From assembly GCA_020746835.1 (NCBI GenBank), contig JAGPNK010000012.1, positions 620,001-684,000 on the forward strand: 64,000 nucleotides of DNA, in the 5' to 3' direction. Below, in pieces: positions 1 to 10,661 of the stretch. A program made the position numbers and the translations under genes. Below the pieces are notes generated by a model. It searched no databases and was not told the origin of the DNA. It saw nothing but the letters and a program-made list of their open reading frames with translations. Each line of letters starts with the position of its first letter. Within the stretch, counting starts at the first letter, position 1. This DNA is from Stachybotrys elegans. Lineage: Eukaryota > Ascomycota > Sordariomycetes > Hypocreales > Stachybotryaceae.

Positions 1-159
1 CGGTCTGATTTTTTTGTTTCCATCCACACCGCCGTGCTAGAATTGGATGCGCGCCATAGCATCGACTGTCTTCACCCTCTGATTCCGATGGCCTAATTGC
101 CATCGCTTCGACTCCTTTTCTTTCCCCTCTGGTACCCATCCATAACGTCCTCAGTCGCG

Positions 160-1065
160 ATGCAATCCCTCAGCCTGCGCAACAAGCGCATCTGCTTGCT
201 GATTGCGCACCCTGACGATGAGGCCATGTTCTTTGCACCCACTCTACTCGCGCTCACGCAACACGGGACGGGGAATACTGTCAAGATACTGTGCCTTAGC
301 AGCGGTGCGTGACCAGTTGCCCATTTCACCTCATTTGTTGGATTAATCCTGGCAGGTGACGCCGACGGCTTGGGCGACATACGCAAGAAAGAACTGATTG
401 AGAGCGGACTCATGCTCGGCCTGCGTAGAGCAGAAGATATCACCATTGTGGACAGGCCGCATGTCTCTCTCACTCCTGCTTCTGCATCCACGCAAAACTG
501 AGTTGCTAATCGACCCGCGCAACGTAGTGACGACTTCCCCGATTCCATGACCAAGACTTGGGATGCCTCCAAGATCTCAACGCTGCTCTCCGCCACATTC
601 GTCCAGGACGACCCGAGCGACGGCGCTGCCATCGACGCGCTCATAACGTTCGATGCACACGGCGTGTCGGGCCACCCGAACCACAGCAGCCTATACCACG
701 GCGCCAAGGCCTTTGTGGCGGCACTGGTACACGGCGAGCCTGGCCAGTCTTCGCACATCGACCTCTACTGTTTGAAGAGCGTGTCGCTCCTGCGCAAGTA
801 CATGTCTGCTCTCGACGCGCTGACTACGTTCGCGATTGCCTGGGGGCGAGGTGTCGGCCCCGGCGACAAGCACGTAGCCCACCCGGACGGGCTGGTCTTC
901 ATGGCCGGGCTATATGGACCTGGCGGTGTGTCAAAGGCGTGGCAGGCCATGACAAGGGCTCACCGGAGCCAGATGGTATGGTTCCGATATGGGTGGATTG
1001 CTTTGAGTCGGTACATGGTAGTAAATGATCTGTGGCTGGAGAACAAGCCTGGTTCGCATATATAA
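160..1065 (+). CDS. PIG-L family de-N-acetylase (GPI12-like)
   Basis: Probable zinc-dependent N-acetylglucosaminyl-phosphatidylinositol de-N-acetylase, the second step of GPI-anchor synthesis at the ER. The protein has the family motif HPDDEAMFF just after a short start and HGVSGHPNH in the last exon, which fits the second metal/active-site segment. Proposed exons are 160-304, 356-455 and 528-1065, giving 260 aa. The first intron is a clean GT-AG. The second keeps frame only if the donor is GC at 456; the GT at 463 would lead into a stop. The ATG at 160 omits the N-terminal membrane helix usual in GPI12. Hydrophobic residues are encoded in frame just upstream (97-159) with no ATG, so an upstream exon may be missing. 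Other PIG-L deacetylases acting on small sugars cannot be excluded. Confidence 0.8.
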
Positions 1066-1079
1066 AAAAGACTTCGACT

Positions 1080-2681
1080 TCACTGTGCAACGAACCGTTC
1101 CTCCAACCTTGTCCACCAATCTTGCCAATCGACAATCTTCTTTCCAAGCCGAGCTTCCTCGGCAGCAAACACCATGGCATGGCTCATAAATGCCTCCTTC
1201 ATCGTGCATCCAACATATTTCGCTTGCGCCTGCTCTACGTTGAGCTCACCGTTGACAACAGCCTCCACAGCCTGTGAGAAGTTCTGCATCAGACCACCGT
1301 CACCACCGCCGTGACCCCCAGCGGCCTTTGGGGGTGTAAACACCTTCACCTTGTCCGGGTCCCGGAAGTTCTCGAATCTGTAGACTCGAATCTCGTTGCT
1401 GTCGTACTGTATCTCTCCGTGCGTGCCGGATATTTTGCCCCGCCGCTTGGACTGGGCTTCCGTAAAAGCGGCCATATGGAAGACTGCCGTCTTGGGTCCG
1501 CGGTCAGGAAATTCCTTATCACCAATAGCGCGAGAGTCATCATCCCAGGTCAAGGTGACAATTTGATCGTCAAGGACATCATTGTCCGATTCCCAAACGC
1601 AACGGCCATACCACGACTTGGACTCGATGGTGGCTCTTGGCGTGGAGGCGTCGTAGTCTGTCGAAAGAACCTCTGTCAAAACGGCACGTCCGTGGTCAGT
1701 GCCCGATGTAGCTACTATGTCTTCTATATCCGGGATGACGACGCAGATAGGCCAGTCTCGTTCTCCCTGGTCATAGAACTTGTCGATGTAGAATTTCTTG
1801 GCACTCCAGTCACAGTTCCGTTCGTGGGGGCATGAGAAGCAATTAGTGGCGCTTCCCGCTGCCGCAGGCTTTCGGCGCCTGGTGAAGAATGATAGGTTGC
1901 CAACCGAGGAAATAAGACGAGGCATGTGCGGTGGTTCGCCGACGTCGGTCCTGTAGCAGAGTAGCCACAGTAGGAAGTCGATGTCATGGCAAGACTTGCA
2001 AAGAAGTGATGGTGCGGCAACCGATTCTCTTCGCCAGTTGCCTCGCACATAAGAGTGTGAGAAGTGGAAAAAACCAACTGGCTCTGTGTGCTCGACCGAT
2101 ATCACCTCTCCGATGGCCCTGTCCTCCAATAGAAGCCTCCTCAAAAGCATATTGTGTGGGCTGTATCGAAGGACATGACCGGTTGAAAAGATGTTTTCTG
2201 GATTGTTTGCCCCGAGGCTAACGTATATGTCTAGGCAGTCTTGCAGAGATGTCGCAATTGGCTTCTCGCATAGGACGTGCAGCTTCAGCGGCCCAAACGC
2301 TTGTAGAATTTCCTTGTGCGAGTCGTCCTGGGTACAGACAATGATGCCATCGATCCCAGCGTAGACCTTGTCGCCAGCAGCTTCGGCTTTGCGTCGCTTC
2401 CTCTCGTAATCGAGAAAATGTTGCCACGAGTCAAAAGATTGGTCTTCGCGTGGCGCCCCCTTCTCCCAAACATACTTGTTGCCAAACGAGATGCGTGTTG
2501 ACCGGATTGGCTCTGCAACGGCGGCAATGATGGCTGGCAATCCCTCTCGTCGCACGGCAGACGCGTAAGCGTTCCCACGCCGACCGGCGCCAATGACGAG
2601 GAATCGGGGTTTGCGATGGTTAGATGACTTGCATTTCGAAGACGTCGGCTTCTCCGCGTTGGGGTCCTGTGCTGCGTCCAT
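1080..2681 (-). CDS. Gfo/Idh/MocA family NAD(P)-dependent oxidoreductase
   Basis: Uninterrupted 533-aa reading frame starting at the ATG at 2681. After about 25 polar residues comes a Rossmann fold with VIGAGRRGNAYASAV, then IDGIIVCTQDDSHKE and the family EKP motif in HVLCEKPIATSL, which contacts the nicotinamide. The C-terminal half is the long substrate-binding domain. Such enzymes oxidise or reduce sugars, inositols or related polyols; the substrate cannot be read from sequence. The cytoplasm is likely because no targeting signal is seen. The stop codon lies only 14 bp from the stop of the convergent PIG-L gene, so the two 3' UTRs must overlap. The 310 bp on the promoter side are shared with the divergent HET gene. 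Confidence 0.9.
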   Translation of the reverse strand: MDAAQDPNAEKPTSSKCKSSNHRKPRFLVIGAGRRGNAYASAVRREGLPAIIAAVAEPIRSTRISFGNKYVWEKGAPREDQSFDSWQHFLDYERKRRKAEAAGDKVYAGIDGIIVCTQDDSHKEILQAFGPLKLHVLCEKPIATSLQDCLDIYVSLGANNPENIFSTGHVLRYSPHNMLLRRLLLEDRAIGEVISVEHTEPVGFFHFSHSYVRGNWRRESVAAPSLLCKSCHDIDFLLWLLCYRTDVGEPPHMPRLISSVGNLSFFTRRRKPAAAGSATNCFSCPHERNCDWSAKKFYIDKFYDQGERDWPICVVIPDIEDIVATSGTDHGRAVLTEVLSTDYDASTPRATIESKSWYGRCVWESDNDVLDDQIVTLTWDDDSRAIGDKEFPDRGPKTAVFHMAAFTEAQSKRRGKISGTHGEIQYDSNEIRVYRFENFRDPDKVKVFTPPKAAGGHGGGDGGLMQNFSQAVEAVVNGELNVEQAQAKYVGCTMKEAFMSHAMVFAAEEARLGKKIVDWQDWWTRLEERFVAQ

Positions 2682-2991
2682 ATTAACAGTGAGTTGACTG
2701 ATATTGGTGGTGGCCTAGGATGACGCTTCACTCCACTGGGGGCAGGAGCTAAACCTTGGTCACTGGAGTTTAGCGGGTTGGGCCAGGCACGTCCCTTACC
2801 GTTGATGCCTAGCGAGCCCGGGTTTTTCCGTTCCGGGCTGTGGCAGATGGAGGCTGCCCGCTTTTGATTTAGTGGTGGCGCCCCGCATCCCAGAGTCCCG
2901 CACTTGGCTTCACTTGGATTCGCAGACTGTCTTTCGGTTCTTTGTTCGCTTTCGAACGTATCCCACTTTGATAGGTAGCGTGGCTCTGTCC

Positions 2992-5195
2992 ATGGCTTCA
3001 TACGTCTACACCCAGCTCCAAGCCACGCCCGGTGACCTCAGGCTAGTCCTTCTTCAACCCGGCGGCTACCACGACGACCTGCGCTGCAACATTCTTCATT
3101 ATCCACTTCTCGAGCCGAAAATACTATTCAAAGACGAAAGATTGCCTGTTAAGGATGTTCAGAAAAGCCTCCCAGATGGCTGGACGGTGGAACAGACACT
3201 AGACGGCCGATACCTCTTCATGAGCCCGCGCCATTCCGGTATCCCCAACTCTTGGAAACACCCAGATGCTGGTTATGACCCGAAATCGTACGAACTACCA
3301 GTATATGCTGTTAGTGATTCCTTCGAGTGGCATGTACCTCCATACGACGCCTTGTCCTACTCCTGGGGAACAGCCGGCGACGAAGAGTACATCCACATCA
3401 CCGACTCAGCCGATACCCAAAACCCGCCCGCCTGGCTCAAGATACGCCAAAATCTCGCCGCTGCGCTTAGACATCTTAGATACCCTGATCAGCCGCGCAC
3501 ACTATGGGTTGACGCCATCTGTATCAACCAAGCCGATATCGAAGAGCGCGGCCGACAAGTCAAGCGCATGGGCCAAATCTACCCTCTTTCTCAGAAGGTC
3601 ATAATATGGCTGGGCCCCGAGTCCGAGGACAGCAAACACGCGCTGGAGACGTTGGAGTACTTCAGTCAGCAGGTCGAATACATAATTTCACATCGCTGGG
3701 GCGATGCCCCGGGCGCGCAGGAGCCTGACTGGTGGCGAGATGGGGTTGCGCTACCTTACGATGAAAAGACATGGAATTCCATCCTGTCGCTGCTGCATCG
3801 CCCGTGGTTTGAACGGGTCTGGGTTCTGCAGGAAGCCCTCTCGTGCGACCGAGTGGTGCTTCAATGCGGGCGAGACACCATCTCTTGGGTCCACGTACGC
3901 AAGGCACTGCTGGTTCTGCGACAAAAAGCAGGCATACTGCCACTTAATATCAGGGACCGCCTCTTCGCATATGCACGAGGCCTGATGGCGCCACCGCTAG
4001 CTTCATCTGAGCACCTATTCCTCTGGACGAGAAATCAGAAGTGCTCAGACCCCCGGGACAAGGTTTACGGAATCCTGGGTCTGCTAGATCCTAACATCGT
4101 AGCCAAGATTGAGGTTGACTACTCAACACCAGCGTGGAAGACATACTCACAGCTCGTCTTGGCCGAGATGGAAGCTTACCAGAAACTGAATATGATCAAT
4201 CACTGCAATATGATGACGCGCCTCGAGGGATTCCCATCGTGGGTGCCCAACTTGGAGCGACCAATAGAAGGTGCAAACACAGGTTATCTGAGCATTCGAA
4301 GATTCTATGCTTCCGCACGCTCTAGCGCTGTGGCCAGGCTCGTCGAGCCCGATAACCATCTGCAGGTCACCGCAAGACGAGTTTCCACCATCAGTCGCGT
4401 CAGTCAGGATTTGACAGGTACATTTGTTCAAGTCTTCCAGGTGATCCGTAACTGGGCGCCAAAAGACCCCGGAAGCAGCATGTACGTCTCAGGGGGACTT
4501 TCCATGGATGCATATGTCGAAGTGCTTGTGCGTGGCAGGACCAGCGATAGAGCCCTGAGTGATAACCCATGTCCGTCAATTCGGCGGCTCCGCGAGCTCT
4601 TGACGTCAGCACTAGCCAGCACCCAAGTGGGTGATGATGTGGCGCGGGCGTTCAAAGACTGTTTCTTCGCGAGCGAGTGCCTATTTGCTACGGCGGACGG
4701 GTATGTCGGCGTCTCCGCAATAGGCGTGCGGGAGGGTGAGTCTTGATCCCTAACCGCCTACCACGCTGCCAGTGCTAACCTAGACGGCTAGGCGACCAAG
4801 TTGCCATCATTCTCGGATGCGATTTTCCCATCGTTATACGGCCGCGAGGTTCTGACCGATACGAGGTTGTTGGGCCTTGCTTCGTTCATGGGCTGATGCT
4901 CGGCGAGGCCTTGAAGCCGCCCCTAGATCCACCGTGGAGGGATGCGCTGCCTGTCACCAAAGGCTGGGCATTGCCGTACTTTATCAACACCGAGACGGGT
5001 GAGCTGTTGAAGAGTGATCCAAGGCTTGGATCATTGCCTCCTGGCTGGGAGGAGGTGGCGTCGTCTGATCCTTTTTTGCCGCCCTTTGTGTTCCAGAACA
5101 AAGCAGATGGACGCATCAGTGTTAATGATCCGAGGATGTCAGCAGATGCCATTCGGCAAAGAGGTATCGAACTGGAGACTCTGGTGTTGGTGTGA
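2992..5195 (+). CDS. HET-domain protein with WW-like motifs
   Basis: Heterokaryon-incompatibility (HET) type protein, 715 aa, exons 2992-4735 and 4792-5195 (donor GTGAGT, phase 1). The ATG at 2992 gives the usual HET beginning (Y.YTQL...GDLRLVLLQPG). HET core motifs are YDALSYSWG (about residues 118-126) and LWVDAICINQ (about 171-180), followed by WFERVWVLQE. HET domains trigger cell death after fusion of genetically different hyphae. Unusually, a WW-like segment (LPDGW...GRYLF...SWKHP, about residues 60-91) sits between the N-terminal strand pair and the core. Two more degenerate ones lie at the C-terminus (KGWALPYFINTETGE and LPPGWEEV...DPRM, about 640-700). The gene appears intact, unlike the HET remnants elsewhere in the window. 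Confidence 0.9.
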
Positions 5196-5220
5196 CGAAT
5201 ACCATAGTACTATCTGCTAT

Positions 5221-6772
5221 TTACAGGCTGCACATCCCCTGGATCTTGTTTGCTTCTGGGCCGACAAGCCCGTCAAAATAGGTAAGAAGGATATCCACAT
5301 CAAGCATATCCAAGACGCCAAGTATGGGGCTGCTGCTCCTCATCACTTGCCCACTCCACAACACTCTGATGAAGTACTGCTGGGTCCCTTTCTTCTTGTA
5401 CAGCTCGAAAACCACCTCACTGCCCATACCTGGCCACACCATCTCTTCCCCCTGCAAGATGCTCAATATATAACTGATACTTCCGTCATGAGCCACGTTG
5501 TGTCGATATCTCGGGCCCGGCGCTTCCGTGGTGGACATCGCGTCTCGTAGATTCTGCGCCAACTCTGCGATCCATACGCCGTAAACACCGACGCTGTAGG
5601 CAAGTGTGCGCTCGCCGGCGTCTCGGTAAAGGTAGCTGTACTCATACTGCCCAAGCCGAAAAACTTGATCGGCCATGGCCTGCGTCACGCATAGAGACGG
5701 GTTGCTGACGTTGCATGGGAGCGGCTTTGCGTGGCAGAGGCGCGCAGAAAGATTGTCAAAGTAATGGTCAAAAGACTCGTGGAAGCCCTGGTCTGCAGGC
5801 GAAATGCCACAGATGGGATCGAGATGAGCGTACAGACTAGAGGCGGCTTCCAGATGTGCAACCCAGCCCGGATCTTTGCTTCCGACGCCATACTCGGAGA
5901 AGAGCTTCTTGGCTGCCAAGCAGCGGTATGCGGGCTCCAGGCTGTCGATACTGGCAGGCTGGATGGACAGGGGAAAGTTCTGCCGAGTCTGGTCACCAAA
6001 CATACCCGACGCAACCATGCTGGCAACCTGCGAAGTGATGAGATTGTTTGTGACGCGGAAGCTGACAAGCCCTGGGTCGTACTTTTCCGGGAGGAAGCCT
6101 AGGAGATGGTGGTAGACGTGGTACAAATCACTGCCATGCTGCCAGCTATCGTCGAGCCCTCCGCGGGTGATCTGCGGAAACTGACAAGTTCCTTGAAATC
6201 CTCGCGGTATGAAGGGGTTAACTGGGGACGTGTACACTTTGTGGTAAGTGTTGGCGGACTGATTGGTACCATGAGTCGGTGAGGGCGCCGCGTAGTGGAA
6301 GGAGGCCTCGTCGTCACAGTGCCATGGATATGACTCTACGGGGAGAGTATTGGTGGCATAAGGGGTGCGTTTATGGTGCCGGTGAATTACCTCGACGTAT
6401 TCTAGAGCATAGGAAGCGTTGACCCTTGGATATTCAGTGCGCCGGACATGGGGCATATTGCACCAGTTGTAAGTTCCTGAGTGCAAGTCAGAGCCCGGAT
6501 TCTCAAAGAATACCAGAGATCAATGTACCGTATGGAACTCCATCTGGCAGTACAGAGGAGTTGAAGATGAATCCATAGGTTCCGGTACCATTGATTGCTG
6601 AACTGAGGCTGTTGACCCTGGAGGGGATTGGCGCATGCCAACCCAGATTCAGCAATGAATCGGTACGAATGGTGGAAAGGTCTGAGAAGAAAAGGCCGCC
6701 GGCCGACTCGAAGAACGGGGTCGAGACGTAGTACCCGGCTGGTATCGTGACTAGAAGCAGCCACCGCAACAT
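5221..6772 (-). CDS. Secreted histidine acid phosphatase family protein
   Basis: Exons 6772-6529 and 6476-5221 on the minus strand, giving 499 aa. The spliced junction restores VPYG-TYNWCNMP. The N-terminus MLRWLLLVTIPAGYY is a short hydrophobic signal sequence. The branch-2 histidine phosphatase signature appears as IHRHHKRTP (a variant of RHGxRxP) near residue 118, and the catalytic HD appears as NVAHDGS near residue 411. Several Cys residues and Asn glycosylation sites fit an extracellular or vacuolar enzyme. The family removes phosphate from small esters or phytate; the substrate is not predictable here. The second residue of the RHG motif is His-Lys rather than Gly-x, a variant worth noting. 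It ends 26 bp from the convergent HET gene. Confidence 0.85.
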
Positions 6773-7104
6773 TGTGAGTTGTTTTGGCCGTCGAGTTGTC
6801 TGCCACACTTGTCAGGTGTGCAGTCGAGGTTGTGATGCAGCTCAAAACGTCTTCACCGTGGCAAATCTGGATTGCTCGTGCCCGAAAACGGCAACCTGCA
6901 TGATTTGCCGACCCTTCCCCGATTGGCCGACTGACTGTGACTGTGCCTTGCACAGTGCAGTCCGGTTGTCGGACTTTAGCATGTTGGCAATACGAGTTGG
7001 CACCATCAACGTTATCATGACAAACGGTAGCAAAAGCGACACCATCCAAGGGTACGTATATTTCATCAGATGCTTCGTCATAATTCGTTACAGTGGTCAT
7101 ACAT
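6773..7104. other. Intergenic region between the phosphatase start and the niaD stop
   Basis: About 330 bp holding the promoter of the acid phosphatase gene and the 3' flank of niaD. No additional gene or repeat was recognised. Confidence 0.5.
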
Positions 7105-10029
7105 TTAAAAGAAAACAACCGTCCTGTCCAGATCCCAACCCAGCTCCGCCAACGCAGCCGACACGCCCTTCTCCATCGCCGGCGGACCGCACACGAGCGC
7201 CAGCGTATCCTCCAGCTCCTCACCCACCGGCGCGGGCGGCGGCGGCGGTAGATGCTCCCTCAGGCACGCGGCGTTGACGTGCCCCCGGCCCATCTTCCAC
7301 GTCTCGGCGAGCTTGTCCGTCAGGCTGAGGATATGCCAGATGTGCAGGTTACCGCCGAGCGCAGCCTCGAGCGTCTCGAGCTCCTCGCGGATGAGAATGT
7401 CCTCCTCGGTGCGGTTGCCGTAGAGCAGCCAGATCTGGATGGGCTCCGCCGGTGGAGAGGCAATGTACTCGTCGGCAATGGCCTTGAGCGTCGACCAGAT
7501 GGGCGTGATGCCGCTGCCGCCGGCAATCATGGCAAGCTTCTTGACGTTGCGGGCGCGGTGCGCGGGCTTCCAATCGACCTGGCCGCTGCCAAGGTACGTG
7601 AAGTGGCCTACCGGGCCCTTGAGCTCGATGCTAACGTCGTCTTGCTCTATGCCGACGGGCGTCTTCTCCAGAAGCATCGTCATCTTGCCGCCAGTAAATG
7701 CGGCGGTATCCTGATTGACGGCCTCGCATGGGAAGTACACCTTGATGAGGATGTCGAGGTAACCCCGCTGCGTGCTGCCGCTGTAGGGCGTGTAGGCGCG
7801 CTGCACAATGTCCACCTCCCCCGTGGCCTTGTTTGTCGTCTTGATTCGCAGATAGACGTGCTGACCGGTCGGCAGCCCTATGAGCTGGTCGTCATGGGCC
7901 AAGGCGAAGCGGAAGAGTCGGGAGTCGTGTGAGAGCGTCTTCTTGTGCACGAGACGAGTCCTTTTCCACTTCTTGGGCTCAAGAAAAGGCTTGGAGGGGT
8001 CTTGGGCCTCCTCAACAGGGGCTGGTCCGGCCAGGGAGGCTGAGTGTTCGAGTTTGCCAAGATGGTACTCGCGCAGCATCTTTTTGGCATCCGCCGAGTG
8101 GATGGCGAGGAAATCCTCGGTTGCATCCTCACCCGCGACGAGCTGGATAGACTGCGCGCCGCCGGGATGGTCGTTTAGATAGCCAGTGCCGTCAAAGACA
8201 TGGCCATGGACGACGAACCAAGGTTCAGGGCCGTCGCTGTCCCCATGCTCAGCAAGCTGTGCAGCCGTGATGACGGTAGAGATCTTGTCCGGGTTAAGCA
8301 TGAGCGCCAGATCCTTCTCCTTGGGAGAGAGGTCCGACTTGGCAGAGACTTGGGCAGCTGGCGCCGAGGCAGCAGCGGTGAAAGGGCTGGGGCCGCCAAA
8401 GTGAGGGAACCTGGGGTCTCTACCCTCCTCCTTCATGCGCATCATCCAGCCGCGGTTATCCTCGTCTACGGGGGCAGGGTGCTCGAATCGGAGGGACCCA
8501 TCGTCCGTCCTGTGGACGGCGACGCGGAACCACCACGAGTTCATCATGCTCATGGCCGTCCACATCATGTCTCTAGGCATTGCCTGGAGCGATTCATCAC
8601 CAGCTCGAACAGAAATGACCTTGACGTCCTGGTCGACGAGCTGCTGGGTGTCGACCTCGAGTGTCCAGAAGCACCAGCAGAAGCTCATGTCAGTCATGCT
8701 CAGGTCAAGCTTCCCAAAGTAGGGATGCTCTTGGACGGGGTACATGCGGTACAGGTCCTCGGGGTAGGTGATGTCGGCCAGCTGCCACGTCTGCCCATCG
8801 TCGAGACTAATCTCAACGCGGGTGATGCGCCGGCCTCCTCCTGTGTATGCGTAGCCTTGTAGTGGTAGTTTTTGCGGTACAGTATCAGAGGATATCTTGA
8901 CAATTTCGTTGTGGTTTGGCGAGCACAGGGCAGCGTTAACATTGAGCTCGTTGATGATGTACTTGGGGTCGTACCACCACTTCTTCTCATCTCTTGCCTG
9001 GTCAGCCGAGAGCTGGGTAGGGAGCAGCTTGTTGTCGAAGAAATGCAGGTAGTGCTGGCTCTCGCGGTCCGAAACCTCGATGCGGTTGAGCCACTTGACC
9101 ATGCGGCCTCCGATTTGCCCAGGGACAACCAAGCGGAGGGGGAAGCCATGGTCGGGAGCCAGGTCTTCTCCGTTGAGGCCCCACGCAATGAGCATGCCCT
9201 TTTCCTGGTCCATGGCCCAGCTCAGCCGCTGGGAAGTTCCATATTTTCCCTTGGGGAGCTCATCGATGCCTTCGAAGATGACGTGGCGGGCCCGACCTGG
9301 GACAACCGTGTCGTAAGAGGGGTATGCGGAGAGAAGGGGTCTCTTTGGTCGGCAGAATTTGAGAATGTCGGATAGGTAGACGCCGGTGAAGAGGCCTGTC
9401 GATACACCGGCGGCGCCCCAGTTGAAGCCCAAGCCCTTGGTGACGACGTTTTGTTCCTTTCGTCGGTTTCCCGCACAGACGAGGGTGATTGGCAACGTGA
9501 CGACGGGGAAATTTTCCTTGAGGTCCTGAATGGTGAACTCCATGTCCCGCTCGACGAGGCCATGGATGCGGAGCTTCCAGTCGCGGGCCTGCTGCTGGGT
9601 GACCTGGGGCACGTAGCCATGATTGCGGACGTAGAAGAGGTTCTGTGGCGTCAAGAACCCCTGGCTAAAGAGGGCTGACAGGGGGGCTTCGACGTTGTAG
9701 GGGTGCTTGCCGGTGAGACGAACCATGCGCTCATCACGGGGAACCCAGTGGTCAGGGTTCTGGGCGTCGAGGGCGAGCGGCTGCACGGGCTGCGTCTTGG
9801 GGATGCGGGGGAGCAGCGACTCGTCATAGACGGGACGGTGCTCAAAGGCGTGCTGCGTCATGGCAGGGGACTTGGACTCTGGGGTTCGGGGCTCTGGTGT
9901 GGTTGCACGGGACGTGTGCTCTGAGTAGGAGGTGGGGGAGGAGGATTCGCCATGGTCGGAGGGGGCGGCTGAGGAGAAGGCGGTCGATGCTATGGAGAGG
10001 GTCGATGGGAGAGCTGATATGGAGGACAT
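7105..10029 (-). CDS. niaD: Assimilatory nitrate reductase [NADPH]
   Basis: Cytosolic enzyme reducing nitrate to nitrite with NADPH. The 974-aa frame has no introns. Domains in order: a Ser/Thr-rich N-terminal extension (1-56); a sulfite-oxidase-type molybdopterin domain with the cofactor Cys185 in TLVCAGNRR; a Mo-cofactor dimerisation domain; a cytochrome b5 domain with the heme motif NDHPGGAQS; an FAD domain with RAYTPYS; and an NAD(P) domain with GGSGITPIW, CGPPAMEKG and the C-terminal DRTVVFF. A second Met at residue 57 (position 9861) is an alternative start that would remove the extension. It is divergent to niiA, with putative NirA and GATA sites between, so nitrate induction and nitrogen repression are expected. 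Orthologs in many fungi carry one or more introns; this copy has none. Confidence 0.97.
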   Translation of the reverse strand: MSSISALPSTLSIASTAFSSAAPSDHGESSSPTSYSEHTSRATTPEPRTPESKSPAMTQHAFEHRPVYDESLLPRIPKTQPVQPLALDAQNPDHWVPRDERMVRLTGKHPYNVEAPLSALFSQGFLTPQNLFYVRNHGYVPQVTQQQARDWKLRIHGLVERDMEFTIQDLKENFPVVTLPITLVCAGNRRKEQNVVTKGLGFNWGAAGVSTGLFTGVYLSDILKFCRPKRPLLSAYPSYDTVVPGRARHVIFEGIDELPKGKYGTSQRLSWAMDQEKGMLIAWGLNGEDLAPDHGFPLRLVVPGQIGGRMVKWLNRIEVSDRESQHYLHFFDNKLLPTQLSADQARDEKKWWYDPKYIINELNVNAALCSPNHNEIVKISSDTVPQKLPLQGYAYTGGGRRITRVEISLDDGQTWQLADITYPEDLYRMYPVQEHPYFGKLDLSMTDMSFCWCFWTLEVDTQQLVDQDVKVISVRAGDESLQAMPRDMMWTAMSMMNSWWFRVAVHRTDDGSLRFEHPAPVDEDNRGWMMRMKEEGRDPRFPHFGGPSPFTAAASAPAAQVSAKSDLSPKEKDLALMLNPDKISTVITAAQLAEHGDSDGPEPWFVVHGHVFDGTGYLNDHPGGAQSIQLVAGEDATEDFLAIHSADAKKMLREYHLGKLEHSASLAGPAPVEEAQDPSKPFLEPKKWKRTRLVHKKTLSHDSRLFRFALAHDDQLIGLPTGQHVYLRIKTTNKATGEVDIVQRAYTPYSGSTQRGYLDILIKVYFPCEAVNQDTAAFTGGKMTMLLEKTPVGIEQDDVSIELKGPVGHFTYLGSGQVDWKPAHRARNVKKLAMIAGGSGITPIWSTLKAIADEYIASPPAEPIQIWLLYGNRTEEDILIREELETLEAALGGNLHIWHILSLTDKLAETWKMGRGHVNAACLREHLPPPPPAPVGEELEDTLALVCGPPAMEKGVSAALAELGWDLDRTVVFF

Positions 10030-10127
10030 GGCGAGAGGATGATGGGACGATGTCTACTTGCTGAACCTGACGATGGCACGCTGACAAGAATAAAGCAGGG
10101 CAAAAGTTACAACATGGAGATCGGATA

Positions 10128-10168
10128 TGAATGGATGATGGATGGATAGATGGATAGATGGATGGAGA
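10128..10168. repeat. GATG/GATA simple repeat in the niaD leader
   Basis: An imperfect tetranucleotide tract of ggat/agat units, 60-100 bp upstream of the presumed niaD start. It probably lies in the 5' UTR. Confidence 0.7.
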
Positions 10169-10618
10169 GAAAGGAATGGAGCAGAATAAGCAGAATAAAA
10201 GGCCGTCTTGCCGGGTGCCCACGGAGAAAGCAGCACGGGATTGACGCTCTCGTGGGCCTCGACAGCAATGGATTTCGTAATAGACGGCCGGGGATCCTTT
10301 CTCCGCGTGTTTGTTGCGTGTCGAAGAATCGAGGGAACCCAACGTCCCGGATCATCCCACGCACCCCCTCTCTCGTCTCTCGTCTTCCCCCCCCATCTTT
10401 CATGCACGCACAAAGTTGGTCTCCGCATCTCCATTCTTGCACACACACCCCCCCTTCTTCTTCCACCAAAGATAAGAGAATAAGGGTACGGCAGAGCTAA
10501 GGGCCATTAGCCGCATCCACTTACCGCAGCTTGGAGCCTCATGCGAGATAAGACCAATGTCGCCGTTTCCATTGGTTGGCGAGCTGTCCTCATTGCCCTT
10601 CTGGGGAACTGTCTTGGG

Positions 10619-10628
10619 CTCCGCGGAG
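10619..10628. promoter_or_regulatory. Palindromic NirA-type site CTCCGCGGAG
   Basis: A perfect 10-bp palindrome, so the consensus CTCCGHGG reads on both strands. It is 590 bp upstream of niaD. Binding is inferred. Confidence 0.75.
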
Positions 10629-10653
10629 AAAGGACGTCATGACTCCTTTGCGT

Positions 10654-10661
10654 CTCCGCGG
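10654..10661 (+). promoter_or_regulatory. NirA-type site CTCCGCGG next to a CCAAT box
   Basis: Second consensus site, 35 bp from the palindromic one and immediately followed by ATTGG (10662-10666), a minus-strand CCAAT box. Helical-phase spacing and the CCAAT neighbour suggest a composite element; this is inference. Confidence 0.7.
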
